Assembly: GCA_013152755.1 (NCBI GenBank)
Contig: JAADFR010000057.1
Location: 1 to 33,950, forward strand
Direction of reading: 5' to 3'
DNA length: 33,950 nucleotides
DNA from: Alphaproteobacteria bacterium
GTDB lineage: Bacteria > Pseudomonadota > Alphaproteobacteria > Sphingomonadales > Emcibacteraceae
Shown: positions 15,808 through 23,800 of the stretch, piece by piece
Layout: every line of letters starts with the position of its first letter
Position numbering within the stretch: the stretch's first letter is position 1
Notes under the pieces: model-generated
Told to the model about the DNA's origin: nothing
The model's database searches: none
The model's input: only the letters and a program-made list of their open reading frames with translations
Translations under genes and position numbers: made by a program

Positions 15808-17016
15808 ATGCGCATATTGCATGTATTTGACCATTCGATCCCGCTCCATAGCGGCTATACCTTTCGCAGTTATCAGATTTTGCGGGAGCAAAGGGCGTTG
15901 GGCATCGAAACTCTGCATGTGACTGGTATCAAGCATCTGAATCCTGAGGGGCCAGAGGATGTGGTGGAGGGCTTGAAATTTTACCGGACAACGAATTATA
16001 ACAGGCTGCTGGCCAAGCTCCCGGTGATTGGTCAGTATGAGGTGGTCAGAAGCCTGAAAAAGCGGCTTCGGCAAATTTTAAAGACTGAGAAAGTGGATGT
16101 TATTCAGGCCCATTCGCCCATGCTGAACGGTATGGCGGCTGTGGCCGTGGGCAAAGAATTTAATATCCCGGTTCTCTATGAAATTCGCGCTTTCTGGGAA
16201 GATGCGGCTGTTAGCCTTGGTACCAGCAAGGAAGGTGATTTACGTTACCGCCTGTCCAAGGCCATGGAGACCAAAGTGGCGCGTGCGGCAGATGCGGTAA
16301 CGGTAATTTGTGACGGCCTGAAACAGGATTTGATTTCACGGGGTATTTCGGCGGAAAAAATAACTCTGATCCCCAATGCGGTGGATATATCAAAATTTTC
16401 CGGCCCGGAAAAGCCCGATCCGAAACTCAGAACAAAATTGGGTCTGGACGGCAAGACAACGCTTGGCTTTATCGGGTCATTCTATGATTATGAGGGGCTG
16501 GAAATTCTGCTGGAAAGTCTGCCGGTCATTATCAGGCAGGTGCCGGATGTAAAGCTCCTGCTGGTGGGCGGCGGCCCGGTGGACGAGGAGTTGAAAGAAC
16601 AGGCCAAATTATTCGGTATAGAGGACCATGTCATGTTTACCGGACGGGTGCCCCATGACAAGGTACAGGATTATTACAATCAGGTGGATATTTTTGTCTA
16701 CCCACGCAAGAAAATGCGCCTGACGGATCTGGTGACACCGCTTAAACCGCTTGAGGCCATGGCCCAGCATAAGCTAGTGGCGGCATCAGATATTGGCGGA
16801 CATAATGAGCTGATTGAAGATGGTAAAACCGGGGTGTTGTTCAAGCCGGATAATTCTCTTGCGCTGGCCCGGACTATCATTGAGCTGCTCAACAAGCGCG
16901 AAAGCTGGCCTGAAATGATCGCAGGCGGGCGCAAATATGTTGAGGATGTTCGGAACTGGAAAAATTCCATTGCCAATTATCCGGCTGTTTTTGACAGAAT
17001 AGTTAAGAAGCCATAA
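15808..17016 (+). CDS. TIGR04063-type exosortase A-associated glycosyltransferase
   Basis: A 402-residue GT4 glycosyltransferase beginning MRILHVFDHSIPLHSGYTFR, which I recognise as the conserved N-terminus of the PEP-CTERM/exosortase A-associated group (Daro_2409 type). The GT-B C-terminal domain is clear: LGFIGSFYDYEGLEILLESL, LLLVGGGPVDEEL, VPHDKVQDYYNQVDIFVYPR, and PLKPLEAMAQHKLVAASDIG with the conserved E. It begins 8 bases after the previous stop. Its 3' end overlaps by 14 bases the 3' end of the converging gene 17003-18157. It should extend the exopolysaccharide repeat unit. Confidence 0.9.
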   Translation: MRILHVFDHSIPLHSGYTFRSYQILREQRALGIETLHVTGIKHLNPEGPEDVVEGLKFYRTTNYNRLLAKLPVIGQYEVVRSLKKRLRQILKTEKVDVIQAHSPMLNGMAAVAVGKEFNIPVLYEIRAFWEDAAVSLGTSKEGDLRYRLSKAMETKVARAADAVTVICDGLKQDLISRGISAEKITLIPNAVDISKFSGPEKPDPKLRTKLGLDGKTTLGFIGSFYDYEGLEILLESLPVIIRQVPDVKLLLVGGGPVDEELKEQAKLFGIEDHVMFTGRVPHDKVQDYYNQVDIFVYPRKKMRLTDLVTPLKPLEAMAQHKLVAASDIGGHNELIEDGKTGVLFKPDNSLALARTIIELLNKRESWPEMIAGGRKYVEDVRNWKNSIANYPAVFDRIVKKP

Positions 17017-18157
17017 CGCCCCAGATTTTGGCATAGGCCGCAAACATGCGGCTCTGATCATAAGTCTTCCTGACATGTCGTTTATTGTTACCACCGATTT
17101 CCTGCCTGAGCGGTTCATTTGCGGTCAATTCTGTGAGCGCTGCGGCAAAGGCCTGATCATCTCCGGCTGCTGTGATGAAAGGTTTGTTTGCGGTGGAGAC
17201 AATGAATTTCACATCGCCCACGTCCAGCCCGACAACGGGCAAGCCTGCGGCCATGGCCTGATTGACGGAATTGGGCATCTGTTCCGTGTCAGACGACAGC
17301 GCATAAATATCCAGATGACCCAGAGCCATGGCCGGATTATCAATATGGCCGGCAAGATATATCCTGTCCTGCAAGCCATAACCTGTGATCATCTGTTCCA
17401 GTTTTGACCGTTCATTGCCTTCGCCCATAATGATCAGGCTGGTCTTTTGGTCAGGGTGTGCCTGAACAAGATGATTAAAGGCGGTAATCAGGCGCGGCAG
17501 ATTCTTTTCCGGACGTAACGGCGTCATGGTGCCAATGGTAATTTCGCCTGCTTGTTTGGTAAAATGGGGAATGATGCCTTCCTGCGGGGGGGAGGCATAA
17601 AGGTCACAATCCACACCGTTCGGGGTATAGAGGATCTTGTGATCTGGAATTTTCCAGTCCGAAGCACATATTCTGACCAAAGTGTTGGAGGGCACTACAA
17701 TGCCCTCAATATTACGCAGGGCAAGGCGGCGGAACCAGTTTCGGCGACCGATAGTCCCATTGGCCTCTTCCGGCCCAAAACCGCTTTCCAGATGGAAATG
17801 GCGACAGATGGGGTTGACGCTGTTGGCCATGGCCCATTCCGTTGACCCCCAGTTATAGGTCAGCAGTAAATCCGGCTGCATTTCGCGGAGAATTTTACGG
17901 TAATGCCATAGACGTTTGAGCATATTGCCCTCAGCGGCCCCTCCAATATCCGGGATCTCATAGATGACATTCTTCTTCAAACGCGATTCGCAGGTGTAAA
18001 TACCGTCCGTTGACAATAGGGAATGACGCGCCAAAGGCCCGAAATGATTCATCAGGTAAGAAATGCGAATGGGGACGCCACCATGGGCAAAAGACGGAAT
18101 AACATGAAAAATATGTGGTACATCAGCCGTTTTTTTGTCTATTACTGACTTTGTCAT
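17003..18157 (-). CDS. GT4 family glycosyltransferase (possibly TIGR03088/stp2-like)
   Basis: A glycosyltransferase with an N-terminal acceptor domain (FHVIPSFAHGGVPIRISYLM, YNWGSTEWAMANSVNPICRH) and a C-terminal donor domain (GTMTPLRPEKNLPRLITAFN, LIIMGEGNERSKLEQMI, LSSDTEQMPNSVNQAMAAGL). The EX7E-type motif appears as EQMPNSVNQAM. The track's start at 18352 would overlap the divergent gene; starting at 18157 (MTKSVIDKK) gives 384 residues, a normal length, with a purine-rich AAAGAAAA upstream. MVAQKQ at 18184 is an alternative. Probably part of the exopolysaccharide pathway, since it converges on the cluster with overlapping 3' ends. Membership in the TIGR03088 group is possible but not certain. 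Confidence 0.85.
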   Translation of the reverse strand: MTKSVIDKKTADVPHIFHVIPSFAHGGVPIRISYLMNHFGPLARHSLLSTDGIYTCESRLKKNVIYEIPDIGGAAEGNMLKRLWHYRKILREMQPDLLLTYNWGSTEWAMANSVNPICRHFHLESGFGPEEANGTIGRRNWFRRLALRNIEGIVVPSNTLVRICASDWKIPDHKILYTPNGVDCDLYASPPQEGIIPHFTKQAGEITIGTMTPLRPEKNLPRLITAFNHLVQAHPDQKTSLIIMGEGNERSKLEQMITGYGLQDRIYLAGHIDNPAMALGHLDIYALSSDTEQMPNSVNQAMAAGLPVVGLDVGDVKFIVSTANKPFITAAGDDQAFAAALTELTANEPLRQEIGGNNKRHVRKTYDQSRMFAAYAKIWGVMAS

Positions 18158-18302
18158 TTTTTTCTTTTGTTTTTGTGCGACCATAAAGTGGCATATTAAC
18201 TTTATTTTGTTAAAATAGTAGAAATTTACATATTTTTCAAAGAAATATGGCAATAAGCTGTTTTCCCGGGAACAGGGAAAATAAAACAGGAGGGTATTGC
18301 TT

Positions 18303-19880
18303 GTGTCGAGAAATTTAACATTCTTTATTTTAGGACTGACGGCCGCCGTCATAGCCTATATTTTTGCACCGTCATTGATCGGGGTGCTGGAATTTCTGCT
18401 TTCGGAAAGACTGCCCCGCGAATTTACGCGCCTGATGCAGAATAACGACCTTGTGGTATTAGCCGGATATGTCAGCCTGTTTGGCCTGTCATTCTTCCTG
18501 TTGTATCTTATCTTTCCGGTTGCCTATGTCTGGTATCATATCAATTCCGCAAAGGGGATCGTTGGTGAATTGCCTTTGATCAGTAATGGAATCAAGCGAA
18601 CAGACAAAAAAACTTTTCTGGGAAAATTAAAGGGTCTGGGCTTTATTGAAAGACTCGCTGAGGCCTATGGGCCTTATCTCATTCAGGGACCGGAAGAAGA
18701 AGTAAAACCGGAGAACCTGAAAAAACTGCGTTTGACAGGCCCCCGCGCCAAGATTGAAAAAATTGTCATTGCCCCTGTAAGTGCCGCTGTTCCGGCAGAG
18801 TCCATATTTAATGTGGAGAGTATGGTGAGTGATAACCTGCGGCTAGGCTTTTTCACTATTTTTGCCCGCCTGATGGTTGGGGCAGGGGTGGTCTGTCTGG
18901 CAATTTCGTTAATTTCATTTTCTATTGTAAAAGGAGAGGACGGTCAGACCTTGCTTGCTGCCCTGCAACCGGGGCTGGTGTCTTTGCTCTATTTATTAAT
19001 AGCCGCCGTGATTTTGTCAGGGGGGAGCCATTTGGTTAGCCTGGGACTATCTCATAAGGCCGGGGAATTTGCCCGAATGATTAATGGCCTGTTTTACCAA
19101 AATAACTGGCAGCAGGATTTGGCCCGTATTACGACCCACCTTGAAGGGAGCACGGATAAATTTGAAACTATTCTGAAAGACAGCCTTCATAAACCGCTGA
19201 AAGAAATTTCTACGGCGGTTAAATCTCTGTCGGTGGAACAGGAAAAGAAACTGGATAATATCCTGTCAAAGACGCTGGAGAATTTTGCCGTAAATATGGT
19301 GAAGAAAACAGGTGCCGATACTGTGGCCCTGAACAAAGCGCTGAAAGAGGCGAACCTGTCAGCGGAACAGATGAAGAAGCAATTTACCGGCGCCAATGCG
19401 GACTTTGCCAAACAGATGGATAAACAGTCGGCCGCCATAGCGAAACATTTGTCTGACATGCAGAAGGTTTTGGCTAACAGTGAAAAGGCAACGCAGGCCG
19501 GGGCAGAAAAAATAATATCCAAGCTGGCAACACAGGTTGAAAATACCCACAAGAAATTCGGGGATTACATTGAGAGCAACCTGAAAAGGCTGGATGAAAA
19601 ACAAAAGAAAATAGAAAATACGACCAGCGACAAGGACGGTATTCTGAAAGACCTGCATGATACCGCAAAGGATCTTGCGACCATTTCAAATGCCTCCGGG
19701 ATTTTGCTGGAACGGTTTATTTCCCTGTCCGTTGAACTGGATGTAGTGCTCAAGAATATTCAGGAAAATAATATTGGCCAAGATAAGGGGGATGCGCAGA
19801 AGCGCGACAAACTTAAATCGGCCATGATGAAGCTGAAGAAAATCAACAAGGATAAAATTGGCGAATTGCCGGATATGTAA
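18303..19880 (+). CDS. Membrane protein with long coiled coil, distant TolQ/ExbB/ZorA-like layout
   Basis: Not assigned to a named family. Track residue numbers: hydrophobic helices at about 7-35, 52-80, 184-210 and 220-242, then about 270 residues of charged, Ala/Lys/Glu/Leu-rich helix predicted as coiled coil (EQEKKLDNILSKTLENFAVN, EKIISKLATQVENTHKKF). The segment VPAESIFNVESMVSDNLRLG before the third helix, the short loop between helices three and four (LLAALQPGLVSLLYLL) and the helical tail recall the MotA/TolQ/ExbB group, especially ZorA-like proteins, but the usual GxLGTxxGL helix is replaced by GAGVVCLAISLISF and no partner B subunit is adjacent. The start is GTG 18303, 9 bases after AGGAGG (18288-18293); the track's TTG at 18297 is too close to that site. 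It is divergent from the glycosyltransferase. Confidence 0.75.
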   Translation: MSRNLTFFILGLTAAVIAYIFAPSLIGVLEFLLSERLPREFTRLMQNNDLVVLAGYVSLFGLSFFLLYLIFPVAYVWYHINSAKGIVGELPLISNGIKRTDKKTFLGKLKGLGFIERLAEAYGPYLIQGPEEEVKPENLKKLRLTGPRAKIEKIVIAPVSAAVPAESIFNVESMVSDNLRLGFFTIFARLMVGAGVVCLAISLISFSIVKGEDGQTLLAALQPGLVSLLYLLIAAVILSGGSHLVSLGLSHKAGEFARMINGLFYQNNWQQDLARITTHLEGSTDKFETILKDSLHKPLKEISTAVKSLSVEQEKKLDNILSKTLENFAVNMVKKTGADTVALNKALKEANLSAEQMKKQFTGANADFAKQMDKQSAAIAKHLSDMQKVLANSEKATQAGAEKIISKLATQVENTHKKFGDYIESNLKRLDEKQKKIENTTSDKDGILKDLHDTAKDLATISNASGILLERFISLSVELDVVLKNIQENNIGQDKGDAQKRDKLKSAMMKLKKINKDKIGELPDM

Positions 19881-19891
19881 AGGCGTAGAAT

Positions 19892-20707
19892 TTACAGAAA
19901 TCTGGCCAGCACTTTGCGGTAATTCCGGCTGACCTGTAATTCCGCACCGCTTTCCAGCGTGATCTGGTATTTACCACCGCTGGTCGGTTGTAGCTCGGCG
20001 ACCTTGGACATATTGATGATAGTTGAGCGGTGCACCCGTTGAAATAATTCCGGGTTCAGCCTTTTTTCCATATTTTTCATGGTTTCGCGCAGGATATGGG
20101 TCTTGTCGCCCACATGAAGGCACATATAATCTCCGGCGGCATCAATCCATTCAATAGTTGATACATCCACCCGGGTAATTTGGCCCCTGTCTTTGATATT
20201 CAGGTGGGTTTCAAAATTATTTTCCAGCGGCAATTCCTGCGCACTTATGATTTCTGAAAGCTCAAATGTGGGGGGATTATCCAGTGAGCGGATCAGATTT
20301 ATCAACCGGGCATTCTGTTCAATGGTAATGCGTTCCTGAATACTTTCCCTGACCTTTGCAATTGCCTCTAACAGGCGGTCTTCCTCAATCGGTTTTAACA
20401 GATAATCCAGCGCGTGGGTTTCAAAAGCTTTGATGGCATATTGGTCAAAGGCAGTGGCGAAAATAATTAGCGGCATTTCTTCTCTGGCCAGTGCCTTGAC
20501 CACGGCAAAGCCGTCAAAGCCCGGCATTTGAATATCCAGAAAAACGAGGGCCGGGCGTTCTGCACGGATTTTTTTAATGGCTTCCCGGCCATTGGCACAG
20601 GTGCCAATAATCTCTATATCATCAAATTCCTTTAAGCGTAACTCAAGCCCGCGCAAGGCAAGCGGTTCATCATCGACCAGTAATGTTTTTATTTTCTTGT
20701 CTGTCAT
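19892..20707 (-). CDS. LytTR-family response regulator
   Basis: A 271-residue AlgR/LytR-type regulator. The receiver domain has VDDEP (residues 11-15), phosphoacceptor Asp58 in LVFLDIQMPGFDG and the conserved Lys in YLLKPIEEDRL. A linker follows and then a C-terminal LytTR DNA-binding domain (about 165-271) with VSTIEWIDAAGDYMCLHVGD, FQRVHRSTIINMSKVAEL and LQVSRNYRKVL. It binds DNA and regulates transcription when phosphorylated, presumably by the kinase encoded 35 bases upstream. GGAGG precedes its ATG. It converges on the coiled-coil membrane protein with 11 bases between stops. Targets unknown; the neighbouring surface-polysaccharide genes are possible. Confidence 0.93.
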   Translation of the reverse strand: MTDKKIKTLLVDDEPLALRGLELRLKEFDDIEIIGTCANGREAIKKIRAERPALVFLDIQMPGFDGFAVVKALAREEMPLIIFATAFDQYAIKAFETHALDYLLKPIEEDRLLEAIAKVRESIQERITIEQNARLINLIRSLDNPPTFELSEIISAQELPLENNFETHLNIKDRGQITRVDVSTIEWIDAAGDYMCLHVGDKTHILRETMKNMEKRLNPELFQRVHRSTIINMSKVAELQPTSGGKYQITLESGAELQVSRNYRKVLARFL

Positions 20708-20742
20708 TTTGCTGCCTCCACATTTGGCATTTTTTTTATTTT

Positions 20743-21831
20743 TTACGTATCGGACGTATATTCACAGGGCAGGGTAATCCTGATGGTGACCCCTTTGTTT
20801 TTCTTGCTTGTGATGTCGAAGCTACTTTCCTTGGGATAAAGCTTTGCCAATCGTTCTCGCGTATTTGCGATTCCAACGCCGCTTGATTTCTGATCAGTTT
20901 CTCCGGGATTATCTTCGCTAAAACCCGGCCCGTCATCGGACAGGGTAATGACCAGTTTCTTATTTTTGATTTCAGCTTTGAGGGTAATCGTCCCGCCCTC
21001 TATCTGTGGGTTAATGGCATATTTTATGGAATTTTCCACAAGGGGCTGCAACAGCAGATTCGGAATTTGGGCCGACCCGGCCTCTTCTGAAATATCAAAG
21101 ACAATTTTCAGCCGTTCCTGAAAACGGACCCGTTCAATATCCAGATACAGGGACAGGGCATATACTTCTTCCTCAAGCGTTGTTTTCTGCATAGGCTGGC
21201 TGACCAGGCTAAACCTCAGGAAGGCACTCAGTTTGGTGAGCATGCTGTTGGCTTCCTTGGCCTGCTTGTCCAAAACCAACGTGGAGATGGCATTGAGGGT
21301 ATTAAACAGGAAATGAGGGTTCAATTGATAGCGCAGCATCTTGAGCTGTGCCTGATGAGCCTGGGCGGCGGCAGCAAGATACATCTCTTTTTGCTGTTGG
21401 AGCTGAAAATGATTGTTGATGATAAAATACAGACCGGACCAGGCCATAAGAACAAAGGTGTCATACAGGGTCCGGTACAGAAAACCAAGGCCCTGCATAT
21501 TCCAGTCAGGATCATACAGCTGATTCATGGACCATACCTCCACAAAGGAAAATAGCATGGAGCTTATCAGGATGCAGATCGTAACCGAGAGCAACAGCAT
21601 GAGCGGTGACATATCAGAGCGGCGCAGGAACTGATATATATGGCGCAAACCAATGGTAATCCAGAAACCGCCGATAACCCCCATCATAACGGCATATATA
21701 AATTCCGGTTTTTCACCTAGGGCATAGGCATTGAGCGTTCGGGCCGTGCAATAGGCTATCCAGCCCAGAATCTGAAGGCTCCAGAATAATTTTTCCTTAT
21801 GTTCGATAAGGTTTTTGAGTTTTCTATCCAA
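20743..21831 (-). CDS. LytS/YehU-type sensor histidine kinase
   Basis: A 362-residue membrane kinase with four N-terminal transmembrane helices (about 15-35, 45-65, 77-98, 118-138), a short coiled coil and the His_kinase (LytS-type) domain whose phosphoacceptor is His173 in YQLNPHFLFNTLNAIS. The HATPase part shows LLLQPLVENSIKYAI, LSDDGPGF and GVGIANTRERLAKLY. This kinase class partners LytTR regulators, and the regulator gene follows immediately, so the two form one two-component system. No extracellular sensor domain is present; sensing probably occurs within the membrane helices. Confidence 0.92.
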   Translation of the reverse strand: MDRKLKNLIEHKEKLFWSLQILGWIAYCTARTLNAYALGEKPEFIYAVMMGVIGGFWITIGLRHIYQFLRRSDMSPLMLLLSVTICILISSMLFSFVEVWSMNQLYDPDWNMQGLGFLYRTLYDTFVLMAWSGLYFIINNHFQLQQQKEMYLAAAAQAHQAQLKMLRYQLNPHFLFNTLNAISTLVLDKQAKEANSMLTKLSAFLRFSLVSQPMQKTTLEEEVYALSLYLDIERVRFQERLKIVFDISEEAGSAQIPNLLLQPLVENSIKYAINPQIEGGTITLKAEIKNKKLVITLSDDGPGFSEDNPGETDQKSSGVGIANTRERLAKLYPKESSFDITSKKNKGVTIRITLPCEYTSDT

Positions 21832-22286
21832 TTGTTACCCTGCGTAAATATCTGTTAATATTGAGAATATAGCTTTGTCCTATGTGGATAATCAAGTTAT
21901 CTCTTGAGTAACCACGGTTGTCTCGTCATATCTTTACGATGATATGGACAGCAGGCAGGGCATCTATAATCAAGCTGTGTGGTCTTGATAGATGCCCGTG
22001 CCTTTGCCGTCCCTACGGAGGATTGGAGATATAAGGCGGTATTCATTTTACTTACACAGCAGTTTTTAACGGTTTTTTCAGGGGATAGAACATAGTATTC
22101 CCTGCTTGTTGATTTCTTGCCCTCAAGGTAACAGCAAGGGTCTGGTAAAATAAAATCATTTGCGGCGAACAGGTGTTTGAATAGGATGAAATGCTGTTTG
22201 TCGCCCTTAAAATGCATTAATTATGTTAATTCTTGTTTTTTTATGTAAAATATCCTGTCGGAAAATATTAATATCAGGGGATAGAA
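21832..22286. other. 455-bp intergenic region with hairpin and 13-base direct repeat
   Basis: No convincing gene. The minus-strand 106-codon ORF here has no ribosome site and no recognisable domain. The region must carry the divergent promoters of the LytS kinase and the MBL-fold gene. It holds a strong hairpin (21958-21997), a smaller CCGT-CCCT-ACGG hairpin (22008-22019), and TCAGGGGATAGAA present twice (22078-22090 and 22274-22286). Confidence 0.5.
21958..21997. repeat. Strong imperfect hairpin (8 + 6 bp stem)
   Basis: GGGCATCT pairs with AGATGCCC, followed after a 3-base bulge by ATCAAG pairing with CTTGAT around a 9-base loop (CTGTGTGGT). No U-run follows on either strand, so a standard terminator is unlikely. 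It may be part of a leader RNA, a small RNA or a REP-like element. Confidence 0.6.
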
Positions 22287-22964
22287 ATGATGTTTAAAAC
22301 CAATAACCCAACAAAAATATTTCTTATATTTCTTGTGATGTCTTTTTTTGGGCGTGACGCTTATTCACAATCTTTGGAGGCCCAGTTCATTGGGAATGAA
22401 GCCTTTCGTATTACCGATGGCAAGACTTTTCTGATGACGGATTTTCCCTATAAATCCGGGGCCTATAATTATATGAAGTATGAATTTGATTTTTCCAGCA
22501 CCACGGGAACGGTATTGTCACTGATCACCCATCGGCATGATGACCATTTCGCGCCGGTATTATTTGCCAATCAGGCTTGGTATATTCTGGGCCCTGCCGA
22601 AGTGACGGTGGGCTTGCCACAAAGCAGACTGTTGCCATTTTCAGAGAAGGTCACCTTTGAGCCGCTTACCATATGGCCCAAAAAAAGCACCCATGGGAAT
22701 ACGGAACATTATTCCTATCTGGTGGATTGGAGTGGCCGGAAATTGTTTTTCACTGGTGATACTGAGGATCTGGTGGTTCTGAAAGACCTGCCGGAGCTTG
22801 ACGCCCTGTTCATTACGCCCTGGTTTTACCGAAAGGCAAAGCTGAATGATGCTTTGCCGGAGAGTAAAAAGGTCATTATCTACCACCATATGGAAAAAGA
22901 TATTGTCCCTGAATGCCCGGGCTGTATCATACCGGTGCAAAATGACTATATTGAAATAGACTAG
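22287..22964 (+). CDS. Exported MBL-fold (metallo-beta-lactamase-like) hydrolase
   Basis: A 225-residue protein with an N-terminal signal peptide (KIFLIFLVMSFFGRDAYS) and a metallo-beta-lactamase fold similar to UlaG/PhnP-like MBL proteins. The metal-binding motif reads THRHDDHF (H-x-H-D-D-H type is retained as HRHDDH), a later His occurs in KKSTHGNTEHYSYL, and LFFTGDTEDL carries the bridging Asp. The final metal His may be in IIYHHMEKD. The signal peptide suggests periplasmic action, which is unusual for UlaG relatives. AGGGGA precedes the start. First gene of a run with the alpha/beta hydrolase, mgtE and DUF1489. Substrate unknown. Confidence 0.82.
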   Translation: MMFKTNNPTKIFLIFLVMSFFGRDAYSQSLEAQFIGNEAFRITDGKTFLMTDFPYKSGAYNYMKYEFDFSSTTGTVLSLITHRHDDHFAPVLFANQAWYILGPAEVTVGLPQSRLLPFSEKVTFEPLTIWPKKSTHGNTEHYSYLVDWSGRKLFFTGDTEDLVVLKDLPELDALFITPWFYRKAKLNDALPESKKVIIYHHMEKDIVPECPGCIIPVQNDYIEID

Positions 22965-22978
22965 ACGGGATCCGGAAT

Positions 22979-23752
22979 ATGAATACAAAAAACGTCATAG
23001 GTCACACCCTTGTCGGGTCAGGACCGCAAAAGGTGATTATTCTTCACGGTTGGTGGGGGGATTATAGTGCTTATTCCGCCATGCTGCCTTATTTGGATGG
23101 GACGCAATTCACCTATGCCTTTATGGATTATCGGGGCTACGGCAAGTCCTCAGACATGGCCGGACCCCATAGCATAGAACAGATAGCACAGGATGCCATC
23201 GGGCTTGCGGATTATCTGAATTGGGATAAATTTCATACCATTGGCCATTCCATGGGCGGTATGGCGGTGCAGAAAATACTGGCCATGGCAGAGGGGCGGG
23301 TTATATCGGCAGTGGCCATTACCCCGGTTCCGGCCTGTGGTTCACCCTTGGATGAAGATGGCAAGGCCCTGTTCCACGGGGCGACGACCAGTGACGAAAA
23401 TCGCGCGGGCATCCTGAATTTCCTGACCAGTGGCCGCCTGTCGGATAGCTGGTATAGATATACGGTACGTCGTTCACGGGAAACCACCGATGAGCAGGCT
23501 TTCCATGATTATATGCTGGCCTGGACCGAAACGGATTTCGCGGATGAGGTTCAGGGAAATGAGACGCCGTTGTTAATTCTGGTTGGTGAATATGATCAGG
23601 CGATTACCGTTGATGCCATGGATCAGACTATTCTTAAATGGTGTCCCAAGGCGACCATTGACATTATTCATAATGCGGGGCATTTCCCCATGGCGGAAAC
23701 GCCGGTGCGGCTGGCTACACTCATGGAAAACTATATGGCGAAGAATAGTTGA
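22979..23752 (+). CDS. Alpha/beta hydrolase
   Basis: A 257-residue cytosolic alpha/beta hydrolase fold protein. Visible are the oxyanion-hole region VIILHGWWGDYSAY, the nucleophile elbow GHSMGG (Ser91), a late acidic residue in LVGEYDQAIT and the catalytic His in NAGHFPMAETP. The ATG lies 14 bases after the MBL-fold gene, indicating co-transcription. The reaction is ester, lactone or similar hydrolysis; the substrate cannot be deduced. Length is typical. Confidence 0.9.
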   Translation: MNTKNVIGHTLVGSGPQKVIILHGWWGDYSAYSAMLPYLDGTQFTYAFMDYRGYGKSSDMAGPHSIEQIAQDAIGLADYLNWDKFHTIGHSMGGMAVQKILAMAEGRVISAVAITPVPACGSPLDEDGKALFHGATTSDENRAGILNFLTSGRLSDSWYRYTVRRSRETTDEQAFHDYMLAWTETDFADEVQGNETPLLILVGEYDQAITVDAMDQTILKWCPKATIDIIHNAGHFPMAETPVRLATLMENYMAKNS

Positions 23753-23800
23753 CCTGACAGACAAAAAATCCGATACCTTAAACCAAAGGCGTCAATCAGG

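Noticed and set aside
18303-19880. Calling this gene zorA of a Zorya defence system
   Set aside because: No zorB, zorC, zorD or zorE gene is adjacent and the channel-helix motif is degenerate; the neighbours are surface-polysaccharide and signalling genes.
21897-22217. Minus-strand ORF of 106 codons in the kinase/MBL-fold gap
   Set aside because: No ribosome site, no recognisable domain, and a strong hairpin lies inside it; probably chance ORF in a regulatory region.
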